Shown here piece by piece: positions 22,607 through 32,344 of a stretch of DNA of 64,000 bases. Every line of letters starts with the position of its first letter. Position 1 is the first letter of the stretch. The stretch comes from Dicyema japonicum (lineage: Eukaryota; Dicyemida; Rhombozoa; Dicyemidae): NCBI GenBank assembly GCA_011109175.1, contig RDEW01000025.1, forward strand, positions 828,543-892,542, written 5' to 3'. The notes under the pieces were generated by a model, which saw only the letters and a program-made list of their open reading frames with translations, was not told the DNA's origin and did no database searches. A program made the position numbers and the translations under genes.

Positions 22607-23041
22607 ATGGCAACGACGAAGGAGAAAATAAAGAAAATCAAGTTATCCTCTGTTTTTGAATTTAGAGACAACATGACTCCACAAAGACACTCTTTCGGGG
22701 ACAGCAGTTTCGCAGAATTAGAGAATAAAAAAATTCCCGTCAATCTAGACAAACACGTGAATATGAATCATACAGCAAAGGTAGAGAACATGAAGAAGAT
22801 CAAAAATAATATTTTCGAGAAAAAGAAGGAGAAATATGAAAGTCTTAAGGCGAATATTCCGCAGAATAAACAGTCAAACATAAAATGTGTCTCATTTGAC
22901 CCAACATACACGAAACCGTTCAATTCAAAGACTTATAATATGAAGGACTTTAAAAAACGTCATTTCAGCAAAATGATTGACGCTGAGCGAAGTAAGAGCT
23001 TCGAATTGAGCGGGAAAGTCGAGGATTTCTTAAAATTTTAG
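22607..23041 (+). CDS. Small basic protein of unknown function
   Basis: A clean single-exon ORF of 144 codons from ATG 22607 to TAG 23039-23041. It is very rich in Lys, with a probable coiled helix in the middle (MKKIKNNIFEKKKEKYESLK), then SFDPTYTKPFNSKTYNMKDF and RHFSKMIDAERSKSF. There is no signal peptide or membrane segment. The composition suggests a nuclear or microtubule-binding protein. A weak resemblance to the KxxHxxxFxKMxSI pattern of NuSAP-type proteins was noticed but is not enough for a name. Unusual here in having no micro-intron. Confidence 0.6.
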   Translation: MATTKEKIKKIKLSSVFEFRDNMTPQRHSFGDSSFAELENKKIPVNLDKHVNMNHTAKVENMKKIKNNIFEKKKEKYESLKANIPQNKQSNIKCVSFDPTYTKPFNSKTYNMKDFKKRHFSKMIDAERSKSFELSGKVEDFLKF

Positions 23042-23390
23042 TTTAATGAGTGACTTTATCTAATATTTTCCTTTTTCTCCTCAGGGAGACCTACTGCTCC
23101 AGTTGTAGCCAGGCGGAGTTTGAACCCAGATATTAGAGCATCTGATACTTCCTTGTTTTAATATTTGGGGGTCTTCTGTCTCACGAGTCCATTAAGCACG
23201 AGAAATTATATCCACCTTGAAGTGATGGGCCTTATAGTGTGCTAGAACAATGCCATAGCGCGCCAGACATAGGCTCAGTCTTCCGATCGATTAACCCCGG
23301 GGCTAGTCAAGCGTATTAGGCGTCTATCAACTCTGTCATTCCATCAATTCACGTTAAAGATGAGGGCGAAGCGATGAACGTGAGTGTCAC

Positions 23391-23725
23391 TCACTCATAA
23401 AGATTCAGCACGTGCCTTATTTGTATACAAGATAGCACTACTCTTATTAGCGTCTGCATGATCCTCGATACAAGTCTTTTCCAACCTCTCCTGTTTGATG
23501 CCAGGCTCCGAGGATTACTGAGGTTTTCACTGTCCCGTAGTGTTATGTACACTGGTCTCAGGTCTCCATTCAGAACTTCGCGGAGTATTGTACGTGGACG
23601 ACCTCGGAACTTCTCCACAGACGTTTGTTGACGTGTCCCCACTTTCCAAGACGTCGTATATTCGATGTCTTCCGAGTCCATCAATTCTTCCATCTACACG
23701 AAAATGGAAAGAGAAGTCATAGCCA
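23391..23725 (-). mobile_element. RTE-like LINE C-terminal fragment
   Basis: The minus strand reads VEKFRGRPRTILREVLNGDL, RPVYITLRDSENLSNPRSLA and SNRRGWKRLV, matching the terminal region of the family at 38363-39290 (RGRPRTTL...QKDL...DDLDSMRALL). Confidence 0.7.
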
Positions 23726-24023
23726 GGTACATCCTCACCTCATCACCGGACCGGATGACCCCTAGAACCGCTGGTCCCGAAGACGCTAAATCTTAGAAAA
23801 ACCGCAAAATCAACGCCTACACAGTTGAACATGGTAATATAAAAGTTTTATAGCAGCAACAGACTTGGACTTTATCAGATCCCCCGAACGAGCCATAACT
23901 CCCATTTTTCTATAATCGTCCCAGCATTCCAAATAAACGCAGACGTCTAAAACTAACCAAATTATTAACCTGAAGACCGCGTGGGGACTCTTCGATAGAA
24001 ATACCTCCACTTATTACTCCTCG

Positions 24024-24738
24024 CTACCCTCTTGAACGCCTTGATTGGGCCAAATTCGAATATTTCCGCTGGAAATGCCGAATAAACGACGGTAAGAATT
24101 TCCTCGAAGTAATTTCCGTTTAATTTGTCTATTTTGTACAGTTTTTCAGGGCGGATCTTTTCCTTCAGCTACAAAAGTCAAGATAAAACAGAAAACCAAA
24201 GGGATCTCTTCCATAGGGACAGCCTCGTCGAAGTCATCTTCTTCAAGTCCCGTGAGCTTTAGATAGTTCAGCAGCTCGTGTGCTGCGTGATGTTTAGCCT
24301 CTTTTTTAGTTCTCCAAATCCGAGGGCCAACTTGTTCTCGAGTCTGACGCTACAAGTGAAGGGACCGTGCAAGGAATCATTCCAGGAGTAACTGGGAGAC
24401 TTCTGTTTGAAGGAAAACAGCAGTTCCTGAAGCTGGCCAACATAATTCGTAAATTGACAAAAATTTCTGCTGATTAAAAGACCACGTGGACTCGTTTGAG
24501 TGCTGAAATTGCTGGATTTTGTTAGTAATTATATTTTGAATGGCGGACAATTTCGCCTCCTCTTTTGTGGTTCCTTTGAATTTTCATATTATAAGAGACC
24601 TTTGCCGGTCCCTGTGATGTCTTTGAAGTGAACCTTGCATGTGTGATCCGATTCCTGGTTGTAGGAAAAAGTCACGTTTTGAAAACCACCGTCAAAGTAC
24701 TCTTGATTGCAGAATAAAACCAAATCGTTAATTAGCAT
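24024..24738 (-). CDS. Two-dsRBD protein, TRBP/PACT/RDE-4-like
   Basis: ATG at 24738. Introns of 26 (24574-24599), 25 (24467-24491), 28 (24169-24196) and probably 22 nt (24069-24090). The first dsRBD is DLVLFCNQEYF...HTCKVHFKDITGTGKGTTKE then EAKLSAIQNIIT. The second begins YVGQLQELLFSFKQKSPSYS, continues GPFTCSVRLEN, and ends TKKEAKHHAAHELLNYL. Both carry the G.G.(S/T)KK/EEAK...A signature. The P/YVGxLQEL start of domain 2 is that of Dicer partners (TRBP, PACT, Loqs, RDE-4). A short basic tail follows; no third domain or helicase. One base seems missing at about 24311-24320 (GGATTTGGAGAACT); removing a 20-nt GT-AG piece instead would delete the conserved loop. A Dicer-partner role is inferred; other dsRBD proteins remain possible. 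Confidence 0.72.
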
Positions 24739-24779
24739 TATTTATAATAATTTTAAATTTAATTTTTTTATATTAATTA

Positions 24780-25785
24780 TTAAAATTTAATATTCTGTAT
24801 GTTTTATTTTTGTACGTTTTGTTAAACGCAAAGTCGCATAAAATGTTCCCTAATCGATTTCCCCGCAAGCACGAGAGAAGGCGGTTCCGGGCACCGGTGA
24901 GTATAATGGCGGTTCAAGGCGCAAGATGGGAACTGGGTTTGACCTATTTTGTATTTTTTGAAGACCCCGTGGTTCTAAATCAATCAAAGAAATCTGGGAA
25001 TGGTAGTCTGGTGTTTGTCCAATAGCCACTACCGAATCAAATATTTGGAAGATGTTAAGGGAGAGGGTTTTGCTCTCTACAAATGTAAGCAGACGAGCCA
25101 TTTCACTTGTCCTGGTCTGCCTTCTATTTCTGCATTACTCGCAGATATTTTTGGTGAGCCAACCAGTCGAACGAGGTGACGATTGAACATAGCACTACTC
25201 ATCTCTGAGTTGTGTTTGCCAAGAAGTTAATGCACGTGGTGACGTATCTTTATTACACGAAATATCTACTTCGCTCGATAAAGGATAAAAGTTCGTCTTC
25301 CTTCTTCTAGTGTGTCCTGATGACACGGGGGATATCAAAATCCGAAGTTATGAACAAAAAGTGTAGTAATAAATTGGAGCCTTAACGAAGATAGATGATG
25401 TCAGCGGGAGTTCCTCAAATTTATGGCCTGACGGTCTTCAAAAACTGAATTTGGCTTCTTTTGGTTAGAATATTATGTATACTCAATATTTTATGAGTCC
25501 CTCATTTCGCATGAGAGAGGAATGAAAAAAGAGTCTTCAATGGGGATGGAGGATGTAGATGCCTTGAAAACCAATAATACTGATTGGAGTCGCGCGAAAA
25601 ATTTTATCCTCAATTTGGTCAAGGATAATAACACTGATCACGTGGCTCTGTAAAGAATTTTAAATCGCTTATTACTGATCAACCCCTTCCACCATGGTCT
25701 CCCCTCATTGATGATATAAAGGAGGTGCTCGACTTGTCTAAGAAGAGATATTTATGGGGATTTAAATATTCAATGTCTTCTAGTT
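24780..25785. other. Spacer without recognised gene
   Basis: No conserved coding piece or repeat family was recognised; short opposing ORFs at 24810-25100 overlap on both strands and look like chance. Confidence 0.35.
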
Positions 25786-25789
25786 ACTG

Positions 25790-25990
25790 TGGTGTGGAAA
25801 ACTACTTATTGGGATCTGTGAAAGATTCCGCGGACCTCCACGTGTAACGTTTTCGGAAATTCTTGATAAGACCTGAGGTATGTGTATAGAACACTAAGTA
25901 TGAGTGAAGACTTCAAGAATCTGATTAGTCTGCTTCAGACGAAGGAGTGTAGAACCGGGTGGTAAACAGATGATGACTTGAATTGATGAC
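25790..25990 (+). mobile_element. RTE-like LINE terminal fragment
   Basis: The plus strand reads RFRGPPRVTFSEILDKT, aligning with FRGRPRTTLRSFLQND at 13680-13730. Stops and shifts follow. Confidence 0.55.
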
Positions 25991-26122
25991 TTAGATCTCC
26001 AAAGGCTTCACACGTGTAGTCAGTATCTAAAATTGTTAGTACTGATTAAAAACCTATTTACTCCACGTGTTGATACGAGATTTTCCATCCATAATCACTA
26101 TGATATTTTCACTCATCGAAAT

Positions 26123-26455
26123 GACAAAAACCGATCTAAATGAGATGTAAGTCGATCTGAATGAGACATAAACCAATTGAGGTAAATACTGATCGAAATG
26201 AACTTTGCATATTTTTAAATTAAAAAGTAGACATATTTAAAGTAACTATTCATCGATCTAACTTAGTAATATACCGATCGAAATGAGACATATAACGATC
26301 TAAATGAGATATGTACCGATCGAAATGAGACATGTACTAATCTAAATGAGACATGTACTGATCTAAATGAAATAAATACCGATCTAAATAAGATGTGTGC
26401 CAATCTAAATAAGACATACAGAAATAATTTAGTAATGGACCAATTGAAATGAAGC
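26123..26455. repeat. Minisatellite, unit about 20 bp
   Basis: About a dozen copies of a unit close to ACCGATCTAAATGAGACATG, for example at 26279-26420, with variants GATCGAAATGAGACAT, AATCTAAATGAGACATGTAC and GATCTAAATAAGATGTGT. Copies near 26123-26200 and 26430-26455 are more eroded, and an AT-rich insert interrupts at about 26210-26260. It lies 300 bp upstream of Rab5. One isolated unit-like piece (ACCGATCAAAATGAGATAAT) occurs at about 34307. Confidence 0.88.
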
Positions 26456-26749
26456 TACAAAGATTTTAAATTATCTATTGATTTAAACATAAACAGTTTT
26501 TAACGATTAAAATTGCAAATAATTAAAAATAAAAAATTTTATAATTCACGAAAAAGTGACTTTAAACTTAATTAATCAATCATTTTTCCATAAAGTAACT
26601 TTAACCTAAATTAATTTTAATTCTGATATTTTAATAAAGATTATTATAAAAAATTATTAATTAAAAAATTAAATTAAAAAAAACTTATTTTTTAAATTAA
26701 TTAAACTAGATTCTTTTTTGTGGTAAGATAATCGCCAATACTCGCACAT

Positions 26750-27454
26750 ATGAATGCTAACGATGGAATAATGAAAACTCTGCAACTCAAAATGGTACTT
26801 CTAGGTGAACAAGGGACAGGAAAGTCCTGCCTAGTAGCCAGGTTCATAAAGGGGCATTTCCTAGCAAACTCAGAAAGCACAATTGGCGGTAAAATTGGCC
26901 AAATTATTTTAGCCGCTTTCTTCACACAAAAAATCTTCATGGACGACACGTCAGTCAAGTTCGAAATCTGGGACACAGCCGGACAGGAGAGGTTCCGGAC
27001 CTTGGCCCCGATGTACTACCGCGGAGCTCAGGCCGCCCTTATTGTGTACGATATTACCAACAAAGTGACTGACATGCTTGAATTGTAGAACTCTTTTGAA
27101 CAGGCCGACGCCTGGCTGGCAGAACTGAGACGAAACGGTCCCCCAAACATCTGCATCGCCTTGGCTGGCAATAAAACCGACTTGGCTGAGGAAAGGGTTG
27201 TTTCCCAAGAGGTTCAGTGTTCTTGAATATTTGAAGGATGGAAGCAACCTGGCTAAGCAGAATGGACTGTCGTTTTTTGAGACTTCTGCCAAGACCTCTT
27301 CCAACGTGAACACTCTCTTTGTTTCGATCGGTTTTTCCCGCTTTTTATTGAAGCGCGAAATGTGTTGATGTCGACGAGTACTTCTGACTTTAACCCTCCT
27401 GAGGTTTCCCTACAGCCGACTTCTGAGACGAAAAAGAATTGTTGCAAAAAATAA
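26750..27454 (+). CDS. RAB5: Rab5-type small GTPase
   Basis: A complete gene with four micro-introns: 24 (26889-26912), 24 (27065-27088), 25 (27212-27236) and 23 nt (27331-27353). Removing them gives one frame from ATG 26750 to TAA 27452. Motifs: P-loop GEQGTGKS, switch I STIGAAFFTQ, switch [28 protein letters not shown], base-binding NKTD and ETSAK, and C-terminal prenylation site [26 protein letters not shown] and IALAGNK place it in the Rab5 group; Rab21/22 are the alternatives. Rab5 controls early endosome fusion on endosomal membranes. The first intron has no stop and a length divisible by three, so an unspliced reading would add eight false residues to the effector loop. No lesion. PKC follows downstream in the same direction, 2.5 kb away. 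Confidence 0.93.
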
Positions 27455-27639
27455 TTTTATATTTGGTTATATTAATTGATTTAAATTGATTTTAAAGTAT
27501 ATGGATTTTGTTGACATATTTTTCTGGTTCTTGAGCGCACGTGGATGGCTGCTTAGTAGAGCTAAGTCTAGTGATAGCTAGTGTAGCTGGGAGGGGCGTG
27601 TTGGAATATGGGCTTAGTGGAGTATGTGAAGATTAACGA

Positions 27640-27790
27640 GCTAATTCCATCCACCAGGACTCTAAGATCCCTCAACTACAGAGGTTCTCTCCTCCGTCAA
27701 TATCCCTACTACAAAGGTTCCATCGTCGTCCGTAACTATTCCCACTACAGAGCTTCTATTGTCCTTCTTACTGTAACCGGTGTGAATTCA
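27640..27790. repeat. Short minisatellite, three degenerate units
   Basis: CAACTACAGAGGTTCTCTCC, CCTACTACAAAGGTTCCATC and CCCACTACAGAGCTTCTATT begin successive units of about 35-50 bp. No gene assigned. Confidence 0.5.
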
Positions 27791-28138
27791 GGTAAACTGA
27801 TTGCAATCATTAATATCTACCCCTCAAAAACTCTGAGAACTTGACGTTTTCTATAAAGACTCCCAAAATTGTGATATCTGAGAATCTTCCCCACAAAATT
27901 GTCTGGTCTCTGTCAGAATTAGAATGAGATTATTTATCTCCATGGAAGAATGGAGGACGATCTGAGGCTTCCAAGAAAACACAGCTCAGGGAACTTTCTG
28001 GTTCTTCGGCAGCACTGCGGGATGAGTAGCAGGAGTCGGTGTTAGAGTTAATAGGAAAAATTATGACTGACCCCTTAGAAATGAATAGCATGGAACTGCG
28101 AAGGGATTCTATCTCTAGACGTTCCAACCTTATCGAAG

Positions 28139-28513
28139 ATGCGAAATGAGATGAGAGTGATAACACACTCACGGGAAACTTATACCAGAAGAGGTACCAG
28201 AGTTATCAAGAAACTCAAATACAGAGGCTCTTCCTGGCCTGATGATATCAGATTGGAGTTACAAAAACGTGGTCTAGTGGCTTTGTCTAACATCAATCTT
28301 ACAGATCGGATCCAGAATGAATTTCTGACTCAGTCATGGTGTCTCCATGCTAAGGTCTTCACTTTCCAAAACAGGCTATTGAAGATCAGAAACCATTTTA
28401 TCACAGAAACGCTATGCAAGCAGTACATCGACTCGTGCATTTCTAGTGTGTCCATCAATTACCTGGACAAATCCCGAGATCAAGGCTATCCGGAAGAGAC
28501 AGTGGATCACTAG
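28139..28513 (+). CDS. Unassigned ORF, possibly transposon-derived
   Basis: Open plus-strand frame of about 115 codons. Contains IKKLKYRGSSWPDDIRLELQ, then LTDRIQNEFLTQSWCLHAKV and FTFQNRLLKIRNHF. It could be a piece of an R2-like element or an exon. No firm match. Confidence 0.3.
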   Translation: MRNEMRVITHSRETYTRRGTRVIKKLKYRGSSWPDDIRLELQKRGLVALSNINLTDRIQNEFLTQSWCLHAKVFTFQNRLLKIRNHFITETLCKQYIDSCISSVSINYLDKSRDQGYPEETVDH

Positions 28514-29214
28514 AAAGAAATGAGGGTCACAAAGTACTCTGGGAGCCCTACGGAGCGGTGCACCCGTCATGAGTTCTCCATGTGAGCTAAGGAGAGGAGT
28601 ATCGAAGCAAGCTAAGAGCTCTGTAGGGGTATTGGGATCACGTAGTTATTGAGACGTTCAGAACGGAATCCACGTGCGGGGCTTTAAATACCCTGGTTTC
28701 TATGAAACCGTTTAGTAATAAATTTGTGGTAAAAAATTAATTTCCTGTCGATTTTTAGTAAACAAAAATGCGACAAATTCTTCATGGCATTAAAGTAATA
28801 TTCTACATTTAATCACCCCCATGGCGAGAATTTCCGCTTGAAGAGGCATCACTTAAGCAGCTATGAAAGTCTACATGCCTTCTTGCTAAGATAAATTCAG
28901 ATAAAAAGCCACACTTTCGAGATTATCCGCACTGAACTAATTAATGATTGAATCAGAGATCCTTTGAAATGGAGGTTTTCACAGCGTTCGGGGATGGCCA
29001 TCGACCAGGCAATTCCGATTGTCTCTTGGCAGCTGGAGCTTGATTTGTTAGTAATATCGTTGTTTCAATTTTCGAATAAATATTTAAAACGTAGAAATTG
29101 TGGTGGACCAGGAGTTATACTATTGGTCCCTGAATCCCAGCAATGCCTTTATTGAAGATCTATATTTTTCCTTTTAGATCGTATAAAAACCACAGTTACA
29201 TCTAATTAAACCAA

Positions 29215-29560
29215 TTAATGACTGTGTCGCGCAGTGTAATGAGTTCCAGGCAAAAGGTCTGATAGCCCCTAGTTCGATCTCGCTGCTGTACAAATAAAAA
29301 AAGTGACTGCCTTAGAGGAGCCATAGCTAATAGGCTCTGCGTAAAGTACAGTATTATTAAAGGTTGCTTGGTTCTTGCAGTGACGCTATAGGTCCCGGGT
29401 TCGAATCCGACAAGTGGTATTTTTTAGGATTTCTAAATGTGATATTAAAAAGCCGCATTTTGACTAATGTGGCCAAATTGGACCAATTGATGGTTGCGTG
29501 GATCTTACAGTGACGCTATAGGTTCTGGGTTCGAATTTTAAAAGATCTATATTCTTCCTT
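29215..29560 (+). repeat. Cluster of tRNA-like SINE pieces
   Basis: Three B-box-like blocks in tandem: CCCCTAGTTCGATCTC (about 29268), GTCCCGGGTTCGAATCC (about 29393) and TTCTGGGTTCGAATTTT (about 29523). The last two share the lead GCAGTGACGCTATAGG or ACAGTGACGCTATAGG, and GGTTGC(T/G)TGG 20 bp before that. The first has an A-box-like TCGCGCAGTGTAATGAG. No acceptor stem pairs convincingly, so these are SINE heads, not tRNA genes. Confidence 0.6.
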
Positions 29561-30003
29561 GCTAAAGAAGTCGAGTTTGAAGCGCTTAGTCCCAGGGTGG
29601 CAATTAACTCAATCTGTGGGTAACTCCGTGAGTGTTTTCAAAATGAGTCACCCATTAACATTTTATTGCATCAGTAAAAACAAATGTTTATTATTAACAC
29701 AAATATTCCCGTCAGCCACAAATGATTCCCCAACTAAACCACATTCAAGGGAGGGATAATTGGCATCTACAGAGTCAGGTGGATCCCACAACCCCTCTTA
29801 TGAATTGAAAAAGGCAAAAAGTTGAAAGGAAACCCTTCAACTAACCCATAGCTAACTAGGACAAGGGCGAAAGAACTAACAACCAGGTCAACTGATGAAA
29901 AAGTTAAATTTAAATATTTTTATAATTTAATTTAATTAATAAAAGTTAATTCTGTCGATATAAAATATTGTAAATTTAATTGTGTTTTCAATAATTATGT
30001 TAA

Positions 30004-32344
30004 ATGACTGAATCGAGCAGTATTTTGAATCGAAGGAAAGGCGCAGTAAAAGAAAAGAATGTGCTTTTAGTGAAGGGTCACCAAATGTGTCGCCACTATT
30101 TCACATCCTTCACTAGTTGTTGCCACTGTACTCTCTTTATATGGTTTCCTTAGCCAATTAACCTTATTAGGGGGGTGGTATCATATCAGGGATATCGCTG
30201 CAAAGGTAATCAGTGGGTACATTTTAGTTTGTCAACTGGCCTGCCACACTCACTGTTGCGACTATTTGTCTATTCCTTGCATGGGAAGTGACGTTAACAT
30301 ATTTTCGAATGTAAAAGATCAATATTAGCTTTAGGATGCTAATATGCACGAGTTTAAGACCTTTCACCTTGCGACCCCCAAATACTGCAGTCACTGTGGA
30401 AGCATCATCGGTCTCGGCCGCAAGGGACTGAAGTGCAACAGTAAGATTTTCAGCTTCGCTTAATCCAGCAGCATAATTGGCTAATGAGACGCTAATTTTA
30501 GAGTGCCCAATTATCATTCACCAGAAATGCAAGAGTTTGGTTATGAATACATGCGGGATATCCTTAACGGAAACACGGGGGAGGATTTGCCTCTCCCTGA
30601 AAGTTACGGGGGATCCGACAAATAATAAGGCTCTGGTCACGGCAACAAGTATAATTTCTACATATCCAAGTGCATGAGTGTCGGAACCTCCCACCCATGG
30701 ATCCCAACGGAAATGCTGATCCCTATGTAGTGATGAGCTTTGAAAATAGAAAAGTCAAGACAAAGGTTATTTCCAAAACGAAAAATCCGACATGGGAACA
30801 CGAGATGACCCTGTATTTGTAAAATTCAATATTTTAGAGAAATATCACTAAAAAATCTTGGTGCTAGATTAAGGATCGATGTCTGGGATAAGGACATTTG
30901 TTCTCCTGATGATCATATCGGCTCTATGTCGTTTTCTGTCCAGGATTTGCTTGAATTCCTAAAAGAACCTGGCAAATATCCTTTCATCAAGAAGGGATGG
31001 TTCAAACTGCTGAGGGAAGCGGAAGGAAAACTGATGTACTCGCCAATCATAGAAGATCCGCATATATTTAAAGAAAGTGCATTCACGGAGGCAACCAAGG
31101 ACTCTACGACCCCCGTGGCGTCTGGAAGCAAATTTACGATGAGTCAATTTAGAGAAATAAAAGTAATTGGCCGAGGTAGCTTTGGAAAGGTTGACACGTG
31201 TTTATATTGTTTCAGGTGGTCCTAGTTACTCTGGTTAGTAATAAGGAGGTGTTTGCGATGAAGATGCTCCGAAAGGATGCGCTTGTCATGGACGATGATA
31301 CAGAGTGTGCTGTCCTCGAACGAGAAGTGATGTCCTTGGCGAATCCACCGTACTTTTTGGTGAAGCTTTTCTGCAGCTTCCAAACTTTTGTAAGTAAAAG
31401 TCATCATTTTGCAGGAACGGCTGTGTTTTGTGATGGAATACGTCCCTGGGGGAGACTTGATGCACAGATTACAGGCTATCTACCGCTTTAAGGAGGATCA
31501 TGCTCGGTTGGGCGCTCAGTCTCATATTTAGCTTTTATCTGGCCGAGCTTTCCGAGGCGGTATGTTTCCTGCATTCCAATAAAGTGGTTCACAGGTCACG
31601 ATCCTTATTTACCGTTTAGGGACATCAAGCCAGAGAATGTCATGATGGACCGACTCGGCCACGTCAAATTGGCGGACTTTGGGATGGCCAAGAAAGGTGT
31701 GGACGGAGATCACATGGCGAATACATTTTGCGGTACCCCGGAATATATAGCCCCCGAAGTCCCTTAGAAGCTGATTTGTAGATTATCGCACGTTCCGAAT
31801 ACGGGAAGTCTGTGGACTGGTGGTCTTACGGAATTTTGGGGTACCACATGATCAAAGGAAGTGTAAGGGTTCTATTTTGATGAAAGCCCCCGTTCATGAC
31901 GGATGACGACTCAGCCTTGTTTGCGATGATCCTACAAGCGGAGATCAAGTACCCGAATTGGTTTTCTCCCGGAATATTGACTTTCCTGAAGAAGGTAGTA
32001 TCGCTCGGATTTTAGTACCTTCTTAGCTTTTGAAAAAAAATCCCGCGGAGAGACTCGGTTCTGGGGAAGATGGAAGCAAGATGCTCCAAGGGGACGAGTT
32101 CTTTGCGCAGATAGACTTTGAAAAATTAAGAAATATGGGAATCGAGCCGCCATATCGGCCAAAAATCGTTTTATTTCCAAATTAGGCTTAGAAAAGTGTG
32201 TTTGACTGTTCCAATTTTGATCCTGACTTTACAAGTGAGACGCTTAAGCCAAGTAAAACCGACAAAATGGTTGTGATGAATTATAAAGGATCTGACTTTC
32301 AAAATTTCTCCTATATCAATCATGAATATCCTGTCGATATTTAA
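30004..32344 (+). CDS. PRKC: Conventional protein kinase C
   Basis: A complete gene, ATG 30004 to TAA 32342, with 14 introns, mostly 22-27 nt (30144-30170 is 27 nt; one of 61 nt at 30441-30501). Order after splicing: pseudosubstrate-like [13 protein letters not shown]1A ([16 protein letters not shown]); C1B ([31 protein letters not shown]); C2 ([32 protein letters not shown]); kinase ([79 protein letters not shown]); and C-tail with SETLKPS and [13 protein letters not shown]1-C1-C2-kinase order means a Ca2+ and diacylglycerol regulated isoform. The turn motif TPxD is changed. No frame lesion in 2.3 kb, which argues for an active gene. Confidence 0.93.

Noticed and set aside
22607-23041. NuSAP-like protein
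   Set aside because: Resemblance is limited to a Lys-rich helix and one HF-K-M pattern, too weak to name.
24311-24330. A 20-nt intron in the second dsRBD that would repair the frame
   Set aside because: It would remove the conserved G-x-G loop before TKKEAK; a single missing base explains the data better.
24810-25101. Overlapping ORFs of 71 and 83 codons on opposite strands
   Set aside because: No conserved motif, no splice support, and overlap in both directions; likely chance.
27608-27844. Protein-coding gene of 78 codons
   Set aside because: The frame follows a short degenerate tandem repeat and has no recognisable domain.
29250-29560. Functional tRNA genes
   Set aside because: B-boxes are present, but no seven-pair acceptor stem or full cloverleaf can be drawn around them.
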